A DNA stretch of 64,000 bases from Stenotrophomonas maltophilia (GCA_002364755.1 DEZI01000030.1:251809-315808); one strand, 5' to 3'. Positions 10,098 through 18,298 are shown, numbered from the stretch's first letter. Translations and numbers: made by a program. The notes: generated from the sequence alone by a model not told the origin.

Positions 10098-10131
10098 TTA
10101 AAAAGCAAAACGGCCGGGAAACCCCGACCGT
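10098..10131 (-). terminator. Minus-strand intrinsic terminator upstream of ppnN
   Basis: On the minus strand a 10-bp stem (AACGGTCGGG with CCCGGCCGTT, one G-U pair) is followed by TTTTGCTTTTT. It would stop transcripts coming from the islet before ppnN. Its stem resembles those at 10253-10272 and 12750-12777. Confidence 0.65.
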
Positions 10132-10242
10132 TGGATAGGTGCTGCCCGCGTTCGCCATTCCGGGACCGCCAGGCGGCGCAGTGCGCCGTGCACGAGAGCG
10201 GATGCTACGCCCCCGCCCGCACGCCCGCAAGGACTTTTCCCT

Positions 10243-10276
10243 GAACGGAAAGCGGCCGGGTTTCCCCGGCCGTTTC
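10243..10276. repeat. Left copy of islet-flanking hairpin repeat
   Basis: The core is an 8-bp stem CGGCCGGG/CCCGGCCG with loop TTTC, preceded by GAACGGAAA and followed by TTTCG. The same block recurs at 12744-12779 in the same orientation with one substitution and one extra T. It lies downstream of the secreted-protein gene on the minus strand and could act as its terminator. Confidence 0.7.
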
Positions 10277-10312
10277 GCATGTCGCACCACTAGAATCAAG
10301 TACCAACACTGG

Positions 10313-10867
10313 CTACTGCCAGGATCCGTATTGGTACCAGCTCTCACCCAGTTGGGGCCAGCGCCCACGTTCACTGATGTGCGGGCAGCTGCTTGGCGAA
10401 CCCATCAGCACCAAGTCAATCCCAGTTGCTGGGACTGAGTTCACGACTGCTGCGTAGTCGTAAAAAGACTGATAGGTACCATCTGGGTAGACAATTTCAA
10501 ACTCAGTGTCGGACCTAAAAAAAACTGCTTCGCCGCCGCTGGCAATGTAACGAGCGGATTCGTACGCAATGAAAGAACTCAACGCCCACCGCGCATAATT
10601 CAATCGCTGCTCCATGTTTGCAGACGAACAACTAACCGCATATGGATTGCCATCGATGTATGGCATAGATACATAGACGCTCTTTGGCTGCCCATCCTGG
10701 GGATCACCTGAAGCACCGCCACCCAGCCAATCCGGACCACTTCCCGGCGGGCACCTCTCTATACCAGTAGTCTCTGCATAGCAGGAAGCTGCCTGCGCAC
10801 TATGCATGTATCCGCCAAACGTCAATGCAACACCTAGAACGAGCCGTACAGCCTGTGACGTATTCAT
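10313..10867 (-). CDS. Predicted secreted protein of unknown function
   Basis: A 184-residue protein. The first 26 residues (MNTSQAVRLVLGVALTFGGY then MHSAQA) form a Sec signal peptide with an AQA|A cleavage site. The mature part is rich in Tyr, Ser and Gly, has several Cys that could pair in the periplasm, and ends WYQYGSWQ. I recognise no domain. AGGA lies seven bases before the ATG. It lies 56 bases after the membrane-protein gene on the same strand, so the Fic gene, the membrane-protein gene and this one could share a transcript. Base composition is clearly less GC-rich than the chromosome around it, suggesting recent acquisition. Confidence 0.7.
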   Translation of the reverse strand: MNTSQAVRLVLGVALTFGGYMHSAQAASCYAETTGIERCPPGSGPDWLGGGASGDPQDGQPKSVYVSMPYIDGNPYAVSCSSANMEQRLNYARWALSSFIAYESARYIASGGEAVFFRSDTEFEIVYPDGTYQSFYDYAAVVNSVPATGIDLVLMGSPSSCPHISERGRWPQLGESWYQYGSWQ

Positions 10868-10923
10868 GAGACTTCCTTCTCTAAAAATTCCGTGGATATT
10901 TCCCTTACTTCAAATTTCAGGTC

Positions 10924-11871
10924 TTAGCGACAGCTTAGGTCACCACCACTCAAAGGACCAGTTACAGCCACTGAGTCAACAACTCTTTTACCGCGCCTTA
11001 TCGCCGTCAGATCGACATCAATCCTATGCGCACCCTCCTTTCCGTTCTTACCCTGCAAAGCAGAAAGTCGCTCTCTGAGAACAACTCCTGATACCCCAAC
11101 ATCCCTCGACTCAACCGCCTGTTCCAGCAGCGTGGCATAGATGGAATTTGCAGCAGGCAAATTGGGTGAAACCACGGAGCCAAGAAAGCTGCCGCCTCGA
11201 CGATTCGCATAAGCGTCAGCAAGCGCGAGCGCGACCTCCATATTACCCTGCCCAGTCCATTCAAGCGCCAAACGCTCTACATCACGCGCATAGGCATCCG
11301 AGACTTGGGCTAGTTCATGCGATTCCATCGGACCAAGCATTAACTGCCCAGACACATACACGAGCTGAGCCCGACGACTACCTAGCCGAGCTGCACGTTC
11401 ATAGTTATCGTAGATTTCCCTAGGCGAAGCTATTCCGACCATCCGGCACGCTTCACGACGCTCGTCCAATTTTTGCAGAAGATCGTCAACGTGCCGAGCC
11501 CTTTCATTCCTCTTGGAGGAAGACGAAGAACCAGAGAAACGCTGAATCGACGCCGCGCTTTCCTGCAAACGGGAGCACTGGAAATTTAGCAATGCCCACT
11601 CGCAGGCCGCCACCGACTCCCCCAAAGCAGCGCGATGACGCAGCCCTTCCGGATCACCAAGGGCACCGGGACTTTGCAGTGGAGTAGCTCCCGACCTGAC
11701 GACTTCCGAGTGCGCCCGCCCAGCATCGGCCACTTGCCCAGCATCACGATCATCCCGCCTCTCGGGCCAGCGAAGAAAGAATATCGTCGATATCAACAGA
11801 ATCACAAGACCAGCAAGGATCGCTAGGCCACGCCGATAAGATGCTGGCAACGTATTAACGCGACGATCCAT
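10924..11871 (-). CDS. Single-span inner-membrane protein of unknown function, coupled to fic
   Basis: A 315-residue protein. A basic N-terminus is followed by one transmembrane helix (GLAILAGLVILLISTIFFL, about residues 15-33), then a long soluble region, probably periplasmic, with many Ala/Arg/Glu-rich helices that look like degenerate TPR/Sel1-like repeats (YERAARLGSRRAQLVYVSG). The tandem-repeat reading is weak. The ATG overlaps the fic stop as TGATG and has GGAGG five bases upstream, so its translation is coupled to fic. An immunity, antitoxin or effector-partner role is speculation. Composition is AT-richer than the neighbourhood. Confidence 0.7.
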   Translation of the reverse strand: MDRRVNTLPASYRRGLAILAGLVILLISTIFFLRWPERRDDRDAGQVADAGRAHSEVVRSGATPLQSPGALGDPEGLRHRAALGESVAACEWALLNFQCSRLQESAASIQRFSGSSSSSKRNERARHVDDLLQKLDERREACRMVGIASPREIYDNYERAARLGSRRAQLVYVSGQLMLGPMESHELAQVSDAYARDVERLALEWTGQGNMEVALALADAYANRRGGSFLGSVVSPNLPAANSIYATLLEQAVESRDVGVSGVVLRERLSALQGKNGKEGAHRIDVDLTAIRRGKRVVDSVAVTGPLSGGDLSCR

Positions 11872-12620
11872 CAATCCTCCGCTATCGCACGCAAAATAAA
11901 GACACGCAGCGGCTGCGCGTCAGAAAGCCGACTTCGATGCATTGCATAGATGAATTCATTCTTTTCAACCTGCATGGCATCAAGCAAGCGATGGACGGCA
12001 TCGTGGCACGGGGATTCTGCCCCCCACCTCCACCCCACAAATCTCAGGAGGAGCATCCGAAATGTTCGCCCGTTACCATCCGCGAACGGATGCACATGGA
12101 GAAAGAACCAAACAAAAAGGGCAACGGAGGCCAGAAAGTCGTGCGCCCCCGTTTGCAACTCGCTCAACAACCATGCGACTTCGGACTTAACGTCATATCG
12201 AGGGGCTACAAATCCATGCGCATTGATCGAATTCACCCCAACCATTACCTCGGCTGATCGAAAAACAGCCTTTGGCAATCGAACACCAGATCGCTTCATG
12301 ATCCACTGATTAGCCTGCAGCACACTTTTCACGTCATCCCGATGAGACGCAAGCCTAGGAACAAATTGCGCTAAGATTTCATCACGATTGATAGGCTGAA
12401 GCCTGTAGCCCAGCGGCGAAGTTACATCGAAAATTTTGTCAGGGAACAGGCGCCCGACAATTGAAATGCGCTCCTCCTCAGACAAACCCCGACCAAATAC
12501 CGGCGGCACTGGCACACCGACAGCAAGAGTGTCGGCAATTTCAAGCGCCGACTCTCTCGTGGGCTGAAAGAGCGGTGGCATCAGTTGGTGAGGGACGCCG
12601 TACAAGCCTTCGCAGCGCAT
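11871..12620 (-). CDS. Fic-domain protein (putative AMP/nucleotidyl transferase)
   Basis: A 249-residue protein with the complete Fic core HPFADGNGRTFR (residues 177-188), containing the catalytic His, the acidic metal ligand and both phosphate-binding Arg. Fic proteins transfer AMP or related groups to Ser/Thr/Tyr of target proteins. A flap-like HGFVAPRYDV lies before it. No clear (S/T)xxxE(G/N) inhibitory helix is visible, so control may come from another protein. ATG 12620 has GGA eight bases upstream; an open frame extends to a TTG at 12719 with no ribosome site. It is the first gene of a coupled set in an AT-rich islet. Intact core suggests an active enzyme; target unknown. Confidence 0.85.
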   Translation of the reverse strand: MRCEGLYGVPHQLMPPLFQPTRESALEIADTLAVGVPVPPVFGRGLSEEERISIVGRLFPDKIFDVTSPLGYRLQPINRDEILAQFVPRLASHRDDVKSVLQANQWIMKRSGVRLPKAVFRSAEVMVGVNSINAHGFVAPRYDVKSEVAWLLSELQTGAHDFLASVALFVWFFLHVHPFADGNGRTFRMLLLRFVGWRWGAESPCHDAVHRLLDAMQVEKNEFIYAMHRSRLSDAQPLRVFILRAIAED

Positions 12621-12743
12621 AGACCTAATCCGTGGCCGATGTAATCTACCGTCATCATAACTCCGATGATTGCCGCCATCGCGCTCTCGCTTTGTGACAG
12701 GCGACAAGAATTCCAACAAAAAGTTGCTGAGAACCTTAGTGCA

Positions 12744-12779
12744 GAACGGAAAACGGCCGGGTTTCCCCGGCCGTTTTCG
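12744..12779. terminator. Right copy of islet-flanking hairpin; terminator of the TonB-receptor gene
   Basis: A 12-bp perfect stem AAAACGGCCGGG/CCCGGCCGTTTT with loop TTTC occupies 12750-12777. On the minus strand it lies just past the stop codon of the receptor gene and ends in TTTT, so it can terminate transcription. It is nearly identical to 10243-10276. Confidence 0.75.
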
Positions 12780-12802
12780 TGTGCAGCAACTACGTCAGTT
12801 CA

Positions 12803-15800
12803 TCAGAACTGGTAGCGGAAGCCCAGCTGCAGCGACCACTGCGAGACACCGACGTCGAAACCGTCTGCGTCTGCGTTGGCCACGGTCGGGGTGTCCGCGC
12901 CGCGGTAGTTGTACACGTACTTGCCCTGGTACATGCCCTGCAGGGTAGCCACACGGCTGTCGGCGAAGAAGCCGTAGTCGTAGATGTTGCCCCACTTCTT
13001 GTTCAGCATGTTGCCGACGTTCTGCACGTCCAGCCAGATCTCGGACTTGTGGCCCTTCATGAAGCCCGGCAGCTGCTGGCTGATACGCAGGTCGAAGGTG
13101 TTGATCCAGCCGGTACGGAACTGGTTGGCGCCCGGCGTGGTGCCGGCGTACTTGGCCAGGTCCGGGTTGGCGGCCAGCCAATCGAAGAAGTTCTTCTCCA
13201 TGGCCGCATCAGCGGTGAACTGGCCATTGGCTGCCAGCGTACCGAACAGCACGTCGCCCGGACCCTTCGGCACGTAGAACAGGTCATTGGCGCTGCGGCC
13301 GTCGCCATTGGCGTCGTTGACGAAGACGTAGCTGTACGGACGACCGCTACGGCCTTCGTACACCAGACCGATCTTGGTTTCGTAATCACCGAAGAACTTG
13401 TGCTTCCAGTTCAGCGCACCCGAAAGGCGGTCGCGGATCTGGTAGCGCGAGGTATTCTCGGTTTCGGTGTTGGCATCGAAGGCGTACTGGTAATTCCAGC
13501 CCGAACTGGCAGTGGAGCTGGTCAGCGAACCGACTTCGGTGGCATCGGTGTAGGTGTAGCCAATGTTCCAGGACCAGTCACTGGTATCCGACCACGGCTT
13601 GCTCAACGAGGCGGTGAACTGCGAGGTGCGGCCCTTGTCGGTGTTCGTGATCAGGTAAACGTTGTTGTAATTGGCACGGTTGCGGCCGAAACGGGCGTCA
13701 CCCCCGGTCCAGGCGCCGTTCTTGCTGGCGCTGTAGAACATGTCACGGCCGTCCGGACCCTGGTACTGCACCGGACCCAGGTTCAGGTTCTGGTAGAACA
13801 GGCCATCCTTGACCTTGGTGACCAGCAGTTCGGCCGAAGCCACGATGCCGTGCCACGGGGTTTCGTGGTCGAAGGCCAGGTTGGCCTTGTAGGTCGACGG
13901 CATGCGGAAGTCATTGCCGACGAAATTGACGTTCTGTACGGCCGAACCCGCGCCTGCCGGAACCGGCTGGCTGTCCTTGTCCGGGCTGAAGGCCAGCGTT
14001 GGATCGTAAGCGGTGCGGTTGTAGACGCTGGTGTTGAAACCGGTCGCAGAGTAACTGTTGCTCAGCCACACCTGCGGGGAATCACCCTGGAACAGGCCCA
14101 CGCCACCACGCAGCTGAGTCGGACGCTCGGTGTCGAAGGTGTAGTTGAAACCGAAGCGCGGCTGCACCAGGAACTTGTTGTTCAGGACCTTGCTGTTGTT
14201 GTAGCCGAAGAAGGTCGAGGCCGGTGCATTGTAGGTCGGCGACGGGCTGGTATCCGGACGGTCAGCACGCAGACCCAGGGTCAAGGTCAGGTTGCTGTTG
14301 ACGTACCAGGTGTCCTGCACGAACAGGGCCAGGTTGCTGTACTTGTAGTCAGCGGCGATCGAGCCGGCGCTGCGCTCCGGGGCATAGTCGTAAGTGCTCC
14401 AGATACCGTTGGCGAAGTTGTTCAGGCCATAGAAGGTATAGGTGCCCCACGAGTTGGCGCCGTAGTAGTTGTAGATGTCGTTGGTATCGTAGGAGGCACC
14501 GAACTTGACGTCGTGGTCACCCAGGGTCAGGGTGCCGGCGGCGTAGTAGTTCCACGCCTTGGTCTCGAGGATGTTGTCCTGCGAGTTGACTTCCGTACCC
14601 AAGTACAGCGAATCACCCGACGGCGCAGCCTGGGTGCCGCCGAAGTAGATGCGGATGCTGGGCGCGTTGGTGTTGACGGCACGGATGGCCGAGTACTCGC
14701 GGTACGAAGCCTTCAGTTCGGTCGAGAAGTTGTCGGTCCAGTCACTGAAGATCTGGGCAACGTAGCTCTCGTTGGTCTTGTTGTGCTGGTACCAGTACGA
14801 GTTGAGCGAAGCCGAGCTGGTGGTCATGCCGTTGATGCGCAGCTTGCTCTGGTCGATCTTGCTGTAGCGCACGCTGGCACGATGGTTGTCGCTGATGTTC
14901 CAGTCCAGCTTCAGCGCGTACTCTTCCATCTCGGTGTCGCCGTTGCTTTCAAGGCCACCGGCGTCGATGCCGTAGCTCTGGGCAATTTCCTGCGCACGGG
15001 TCACGTCAGCCAGCGTGAACTGGCCGTTGGCCTTGCCCAGCGGCGTGGTCGACAGATCAGCACCCGGTGCGGCCTGTTCGAACTTTTCGTAGTTGGCAAA
15101 GAAGAACAGCTTGTCCTTGAGGATCGGGCCACCCAAGGTCATGCCGTAGGTCTTTTCCTTGGTGAAACCGTTGAAGGGCTGGCCTTCCGGGTTGTCGCCG
15201 AACCAGTCGCCGTCACGGTAGGTGCCGTAGACCGAACCGTGGAACTCATTGGTACCGGACTTGGTCACCGCGTTGACGGTGGCGCCGGCGGCGGCAGCGA
15301 TGCTGACGTCGTAATTTGACAGGTTGATGTCCAGCGCTTCGATGGCTTCCATCGCGACCGGCTGGCGGCGGGTCGGCATGTTGTTGCCTTCCAGGCCGAA
15401 GGTGTCGCTGGCCGAGACGCCGTCGATGTTGATCGAGTTGTAGCGCGGGTTCTGGCCACCGGCCGAGATCGAACCCGAGGCGCGGTCGATGAAGGTCACG
15501 CGCGGATCAAGGCGCATCAGATCCTGGATGTTGCCGCCGATGGACGGCGCGACTTCGATCTGCTGCTGGCTCAGGTTGGTGCCCGAGCCCATCTTCGTGG
15601 CGCTGAACACTTCCGAGCCACCGCCGACGGCGGTGACCTGCACGGTGTCCAGGTTGGTGGCAGCAGCCAGGTCACCGGCCAGGGTGGCGTTGATGGTGCC
15701 GGTCTGGTTCACGCCCAGGTAGACGCCATCTTCGGTCTTGGTGCCTTCACCCGGCTTGGTGATGGTGATCGAGTACGGACCACCCACGCGCAGGCCGCGG

Positions 15801-16015
15801 GCGTTGTAGCGACCGGCCGCATCGGTGGTGGCACGCGAAACCGTGCCCGACTCGGTGTGGGTGATGGTGACTTCAGCGCCGGCGACGGGCTGGCCCGCGC
15901 GGGAGATCACCTGGCCGCCGACACCGGCAGAGGTGCTCTGGGCGAAGGCGGGGGCGGCGGCAAGTGCAGCCACGAGACCAAGGGTAAGCTTGGACATCCG
16001 GAGTGGGTGGGTCAT
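12803..16015 (-). CDS. Oar-like TonB-dependent outer-membrane receptor
   Basis: A 1070-residue outer-membrane protein. The signal peptide ends PAFA|QSTSAG. Next is a carboxypeptidase regulatory-like (CarboxypepD_reg) domain at about residues 30-110 (GQPVAGAEVTITHTESGTV), then the plug domain and a long beta-barrel ending in LQLGFRYQF, with the aromatic last residue needed by the BAM machine. This architecture is that of Oar/OmpA-related TonB-dependent transporters, which in xanthomonads often import oligosaccharides or peptides; the substrate here is unknown. ATG 16015 follows GAGG; ATG 15997 is an alternative that starts directly at the signal peptide. Confidence 0.92.
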   Translation of the reverse strand: MTHPLRMSKLTLGLVAALAAAPAFAQSTSAGVGGQVISRAGQPVAGAEVTITHTESGTVSRATTDAAGRYNARGLRVGGPYSITITKPGEGTKTEDGVYLGVNQTGTINATLAGDLAAATNLDTVQVTAVGGGSEVFSATKMGSGTNLSQQQIEVAPSIGGNIQDLMRLDPRVTFIDRASGSISAGGQNPRYNSINIDGVSASDTFGLEGNNMPTRRQPVAMEAIEALDINLSNYDVSIAAAAGATVNAVTKSGTNEFHGSVYGTYRDGDWFGDNPEGQPFNGFTKEKTYGMTLGGPILKDKLFFFANYEKFEQAAPGADLSTTPLGKANGQFTLADVTRAQEIAQSYGIDAGGLESNGDTEMEEYALKLDWNISDNHRASVRYSKIDQSKLRINGMTTSSASLNSYWYQHNKTNESYVAQIFSDWTDNFSTELKASYREYSAIRAVNTNAPSIRIYFGGTQAAPSGDSLYLGTEVNSQDNILETKAWNYYAAGTLTLGDHDVKFGASYDTNDIYNYYGANSWGTYTFYGLNNFANGIWSTYDYAPERSAGSIAADYKYSNLALFVQDTWYVNSNLTLTLGLRADRPDTSPSPTYNAPASTFFGYNNSKVLNNKFLVQPRFGFNYTFDTERPTQLRGGVGLFQGDSPQVWLSNSYSATGFNTSVYNRTAYDPTLAFSPDKDSQPVPAGAGSAVQNVNFVGNDFRMPSTYKANLAFDHETPWHGIVASAELLVTKVKDGLFYQNLNLGPVQYQGPDGRDMFYSASKNGAWTGGDARFGRNRANYNNVYLITNTDKGRTSQFTASLSKPWSDTSDWSWNIGYTYTDATEVGSLTSSTASSGWNYQYAFDANTETENTSRYQIRDRLSGALNWKHKFFGDYETKIGLVYEGRSGRPYSYVFVNDANGDGRSANDLFYVPKGPGDVLFGTLAANGQFTADAAMEKNFFDWLAANPDLAKYAGTTPGANQFRTGWINTFDLRISQQLPGFMKGHKSEIWLDVQNVGNMLNKKWGNIYDYGFFADSRVATLQGMYQGKYVYNYRGADTPTVANADADGFDVGVSQWSLQLGFRYQF

Positions 16016-16135
16016 TTTTCGGTAGCCTCGATGCGAGTTGGCGATGGCGGAAAAAAGCGCATCCAACCAGCCTTGCGGGCGGCTGACTGGACATTTATCT
16101 GGGGTTCCCTACCGTGAACGGCAGCTGCCGCAACG

Positions 16136-16152
16136 GTTAACACTAGATTAAC
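16136..16152. promoter_or_regulatory. Palindrome upstream of the TonB-receptor gene
   Basis: GTTAA-CACTAGA-TTAAC is a perfect 5+5 inverted repeat, AT-rich within GC-rich DNA, about 120 bases before the receptor start. It may be an operator for an unknown regulator. No binding data can be inferred from one copy. Confidence 0.35.
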
Positions 16153-16243
16153 ACGCTACGCCTGCAATGTGACGGTTGTGCGACAAACGGCACGGGATCG
16201 CAACCCGATCGTGACGGAACCTTCATTCCGTCTTATCGCTCAG

Positions 16244-17020
16244 TTAACTGGCGACAGCAGTGTGACTGGCGTCAAGTACCTGCCCCCGCCACGGGGCGCC
16301 GGCTGCCGAAAGCAGCACAATGGCCGCAGCGGCGGCCTTTTCCGGGCCCTGGGCGGCCGGGTCCTGGTCAACTGAATAGGCGCGGGCCCGCAGTGCGGTG
16401 CGCAGTGGCCCCGGATACAGGCCGCTGACCCGGACCGGGGTACGGCCCAATTCATCGTGCAGGCTGGTGATCAGCCCGCGCAGCCCGTGCTGGGCCACGC
16501 CATAGCCGCCCCAGTAGGCCTGCCCCACCCTTTCAGGGGCATCAACAGCGAACACCATCGACGCATCGTCGCGCTGCTTCAGCAGCGGCAGGCAGGCCTG
16601 GGCCAGCCAGGCCGGGGCGGTCAGGGTGACGTGCACGGCGCGGGCGAAACTGGCCGGGTCGGCCAGCTCGAAAGGGGTCAGGCCGGGAAAATGCGCGGCG
16701 CAGACCAGCAGGCCGTCGAGCCGCCCCAGCCCACGTTGCAGGGCCTGGGCCAGTTCGGCATAGTCGTCGGGGCCGGCACCTTCCAGATCCAGCGGATACA
16801 GCAGGGGCTCTGGGCCCACGGCCTGCACCTGGGCATAGACCCGGTCCAGCCGCCGCGGCTTGCGGCCCATCAGCACCACGGTGGCCCCGGCTTCGGCGGC
16901 GGCGACGGCCGCGGCACTGCCCAGCCCGCCACCGGCACCGGCGATAAGGACCACGCGGTCCTGCAGGGGACGGCCATCGAGCGCCGCAGCGGTCGCCGAC
17001 GTCGATGGCCAGGCACTCAT
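16244..17020 (-). CDS. Short-chain dehydrogenase/reductase-fold protein, catalytic residues missing
   Basis: A 258-residue protein resembling YciK-type SDR proteins along its length. The Rossmann glycine motif is present (LIAGAGGGLGSA). The tetrad is not: the NAG motif reads CAA, the helix-4 Asn is Thr, the catalytic Ser region reads FAVDAPE, and the YxxxK motif reads YGVAQ with Gln in place of Lys. Only Tyr remains. It may bind NAD(P) without normal oxidoreductase activity. Its ATG overlaps the glutaredoxin stop as ATGA, so it is made together with GrxD. Confidence 0.8.
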   Translation of the reverse strand: MSAWPSTSATAAALDGRPLQDRVVLIAGAGGGLGSAAAVAAAEAGATVVLMGRKPRRLDRVYAQVQAVGPEPLLYPLDLEGAGPDDYAELAQALQRGLGRLDGLLVCAAHFPGLTPFELADPASFARAVHVTLTAPAWLAQACLPLLKQRDDASMVFAVDAPERVGQAYWGGYGVAQHGLRGLITSLHDELGRTPVRVSGLYPGPLRTALRARAYSVDQDPAAQGPEKAAAAAIVLLSAAGAPWRGQVLDASHTAVAS

Positions 17021-17337
17021 CCCTGGCTGGCCTCTTCGACGATGCGCTTGAGTTCGCCGGCCTCGAACAGCTCCATGACGATGTCACAGCCGCCGATCAA
17101 CTCCCCGTTGATGAACAGCTGCGGGAACGTCGGCAGGTTGGAGAAGCGCGGCAGGTTGGCGCGGATCTCCGGTTCCTCCAGCACGTTGACCGTGCGCAGG
17201 GCGACGGCACCGGCGGCCATCAACGCCTGCACGGCGCGGCTGGAAAAGCCGCACATCGGGTATTGCGGAGTGCCCTTCATGAACAGCACGAGCGGGTAAC
17301 GATCCACCTCGGCCTGGATTTGCTGCATTACCGCCAC
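17017..17337 (-). CDS. grxD: Monothiol glutaredoxin Grx4
   Basis: A 106-residue cytosolic CGFS-type glutaredoxin, a carrier of [2Fe-2S] clusters in iron-sulfur trafficking. The CGFS active site is at residues 29-32, followed by the LPTFPQLFINGELIGGCDI glutathione-binding pattern. Start is GTG with GGAG six bases upstream; an ATG three codons further in (17328) is an alternative. Downstream and overlapping is the degenerate SDR gene. The sod gene lies divergently 120 bases away. Confidence 0.95.
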   Translation of the reverse strand: MAVMQQIQAEVDRYPLVLFMKGTPQYPMCGFSSRAVQALMAAGAVALRTVNVLEEPEIRANLPRFSNLPTFPQLFINGELIGGCDIVMELFEAGELKRIVEEASQG

Positions 17338-17456
17338 ACCTCACTCCTTGCTTCGCCGGACAAACCGACCGCAGTGGTCGGCTAGACTGCCCACGGTAGC
17401 CGCCATTGTAATCCGATGGAACCGGCTGCCGCCGTCCCCTGGCCACGAACCTGTCC

Positions 17457-18035
17457 ATGCCCGTCGAATTGCCTGCCCTGCCCTACCTTTCCGGCTCACT
17501 GCAGCCGCACCTGTCCGCGCAGAGCGTGGAACTGCACCACGGCCGCCATCATCGCGCCTACGTGGATGCGGTCAATGCCGCCATCGTCGGTACCGAATGG
17601 GAAGAAGCGCCGCTGGAGGAGATCGTCCGCCAGGCCCAAGGCACGCTGTTCGATGCCGCAGCCCAGGCCTGGAACCACGGTTTCTACTGGCAGTGCCTGC
17701 GCCCGCGGGGCGGCGGCGAGCCGCAGGGCCGGCTGGGTGAGCTCATCAAGCGCCAGTTCGGCGATGGGCAGCGCCTGCGCGAGGAATTCAACCGCGCCGC
17801 GCTGGGGCTGTTCGGCTCGGGCTGGGTCTGGCTGGTGCAGCACCCCGGTGGCCAGCTCGGCATCCAGGCGACCCGCAACGCGGGCACGCCGCTGACTGGC
17901 GAGAGCACCCCGCTGCTGTGCTGCGATGTGTGGGAACACGCGTATTACACCGACTACCAGAATGAGCGTGCGCGCTATCTGGAAGGATTCTGGCAGCTGG
18001 TCAACTGGGAATTCGCCGAGAGCCAGCTGCGCTGA
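17457..18035 (+). CDS. sodB: Superoxide dismutase, Fe type
   Basis: A 192-residue cytoplasmic enzyme that dismutes superoxide to oxygen and hydrogen peroxide. It aligns along its full length with the iron SodB pattern. Metal ligands are visible as His27, His74 (AQAWNHGFYW), Asp157 and His161 (DVWEHAYYTDY). Gln70 in AAAQ is the Fe-type outer-sphere glutamine. It diverges from grxD and is followed by a tandem REP array that separates it from convergent purK. Confidence 0.95.
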   Translation: MPVELPALPYLSGSLQPHLSAQSVELHHGRHHRAYVDAVNAAIVGTEWEEAPLEEIVRQAQGTLFDAAAQAWNHGFYWQCLRPRGGGEPQGRLGELIKRQFGDGQRLREEFNRAALGLFGSGWVWLVQHPGGQLGIQATRNAGTPLTGESTPLLCCDVWEHAYYTDYQNERARYLEGFWQLVNWEFAESQLR

Positions 18036-18056
18036 GGCGCCTGCCGGCATCGCGAT

Positions 18057-18298
18057 CCGCCGGGCATGGCCAGGTGCTACCGGGGTTGCGTGCCGCCGGG
18101 CACGGCCCGGCGCTGCCGGCATCGCGATCCGCCGGGCATGGCCCGGCGCTACCGGGGTTGCGATCCGCCGGGCACGGCCCGGCGCTACCGGCATCGCGAT
18201 CCGCCGGGCATGGCCCGGCGCTACCGGGGTTGCGATCCGCCGGGCATGGCCCGGTGCTACTGGGGTTGCGTGCCGCCGGGCATGGCCCGGCGGCACGT
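18057..18298. repeat. Tandem SMAG/REP array, seven units of 36 bp
   Basis: The unit is a palindrome of the form CCGCCGGGCATGGCCCGGCG followed by CTAC (GTAG on the minus strand) and a 12-base spacer. Units start at 18057, 18093, 18129, 18165, 18201, 18237 and 18273 with no drift; the last is partial and runs to the purK stop codon. Spacers are of two kinds, one with GGTTGCG and one with CATCGCGAT, alternating through most of the array, so the true period is partly 72 bp. A spacer remnant precedes the first unit. It lies between the convergent sodB and purK genes. Confidence 0.9.

Noticed and set aside
10132..10242. 4.5S SRP RNA
   Set aside because: A GGTCCCGGAA stretch recalls the SRP loop, but the conserved GGAAGGAAGCAGCC core is absent.
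8367..10244. 625-residue open frame antisense to ppnN
   Set aside because: Shadow of ppnN; it includes two REP-like hairpins and has no plausible start.
13057..13389. Small frames inside the receptor gene
   Set aside because: Alternative-frame shadows with Arg/Ser/Thr-rich composition and no start signal.
12779..15319. 846-residue open frame antisense to the TonB receptor gene
   Set aside because: It is a shadow of a GC-rich gene: low-complexity Val/Gly/Arg-rich translation, no ribosome site, no known family, while the opposite strand encodes a full receptor.
18057..18298. CRISPR array
   Set aside because: Repeat and spacer together are only 36 bases, the spacers are of two kinds and not unique, the repeats are REP palindromes, and no cas gene is near.
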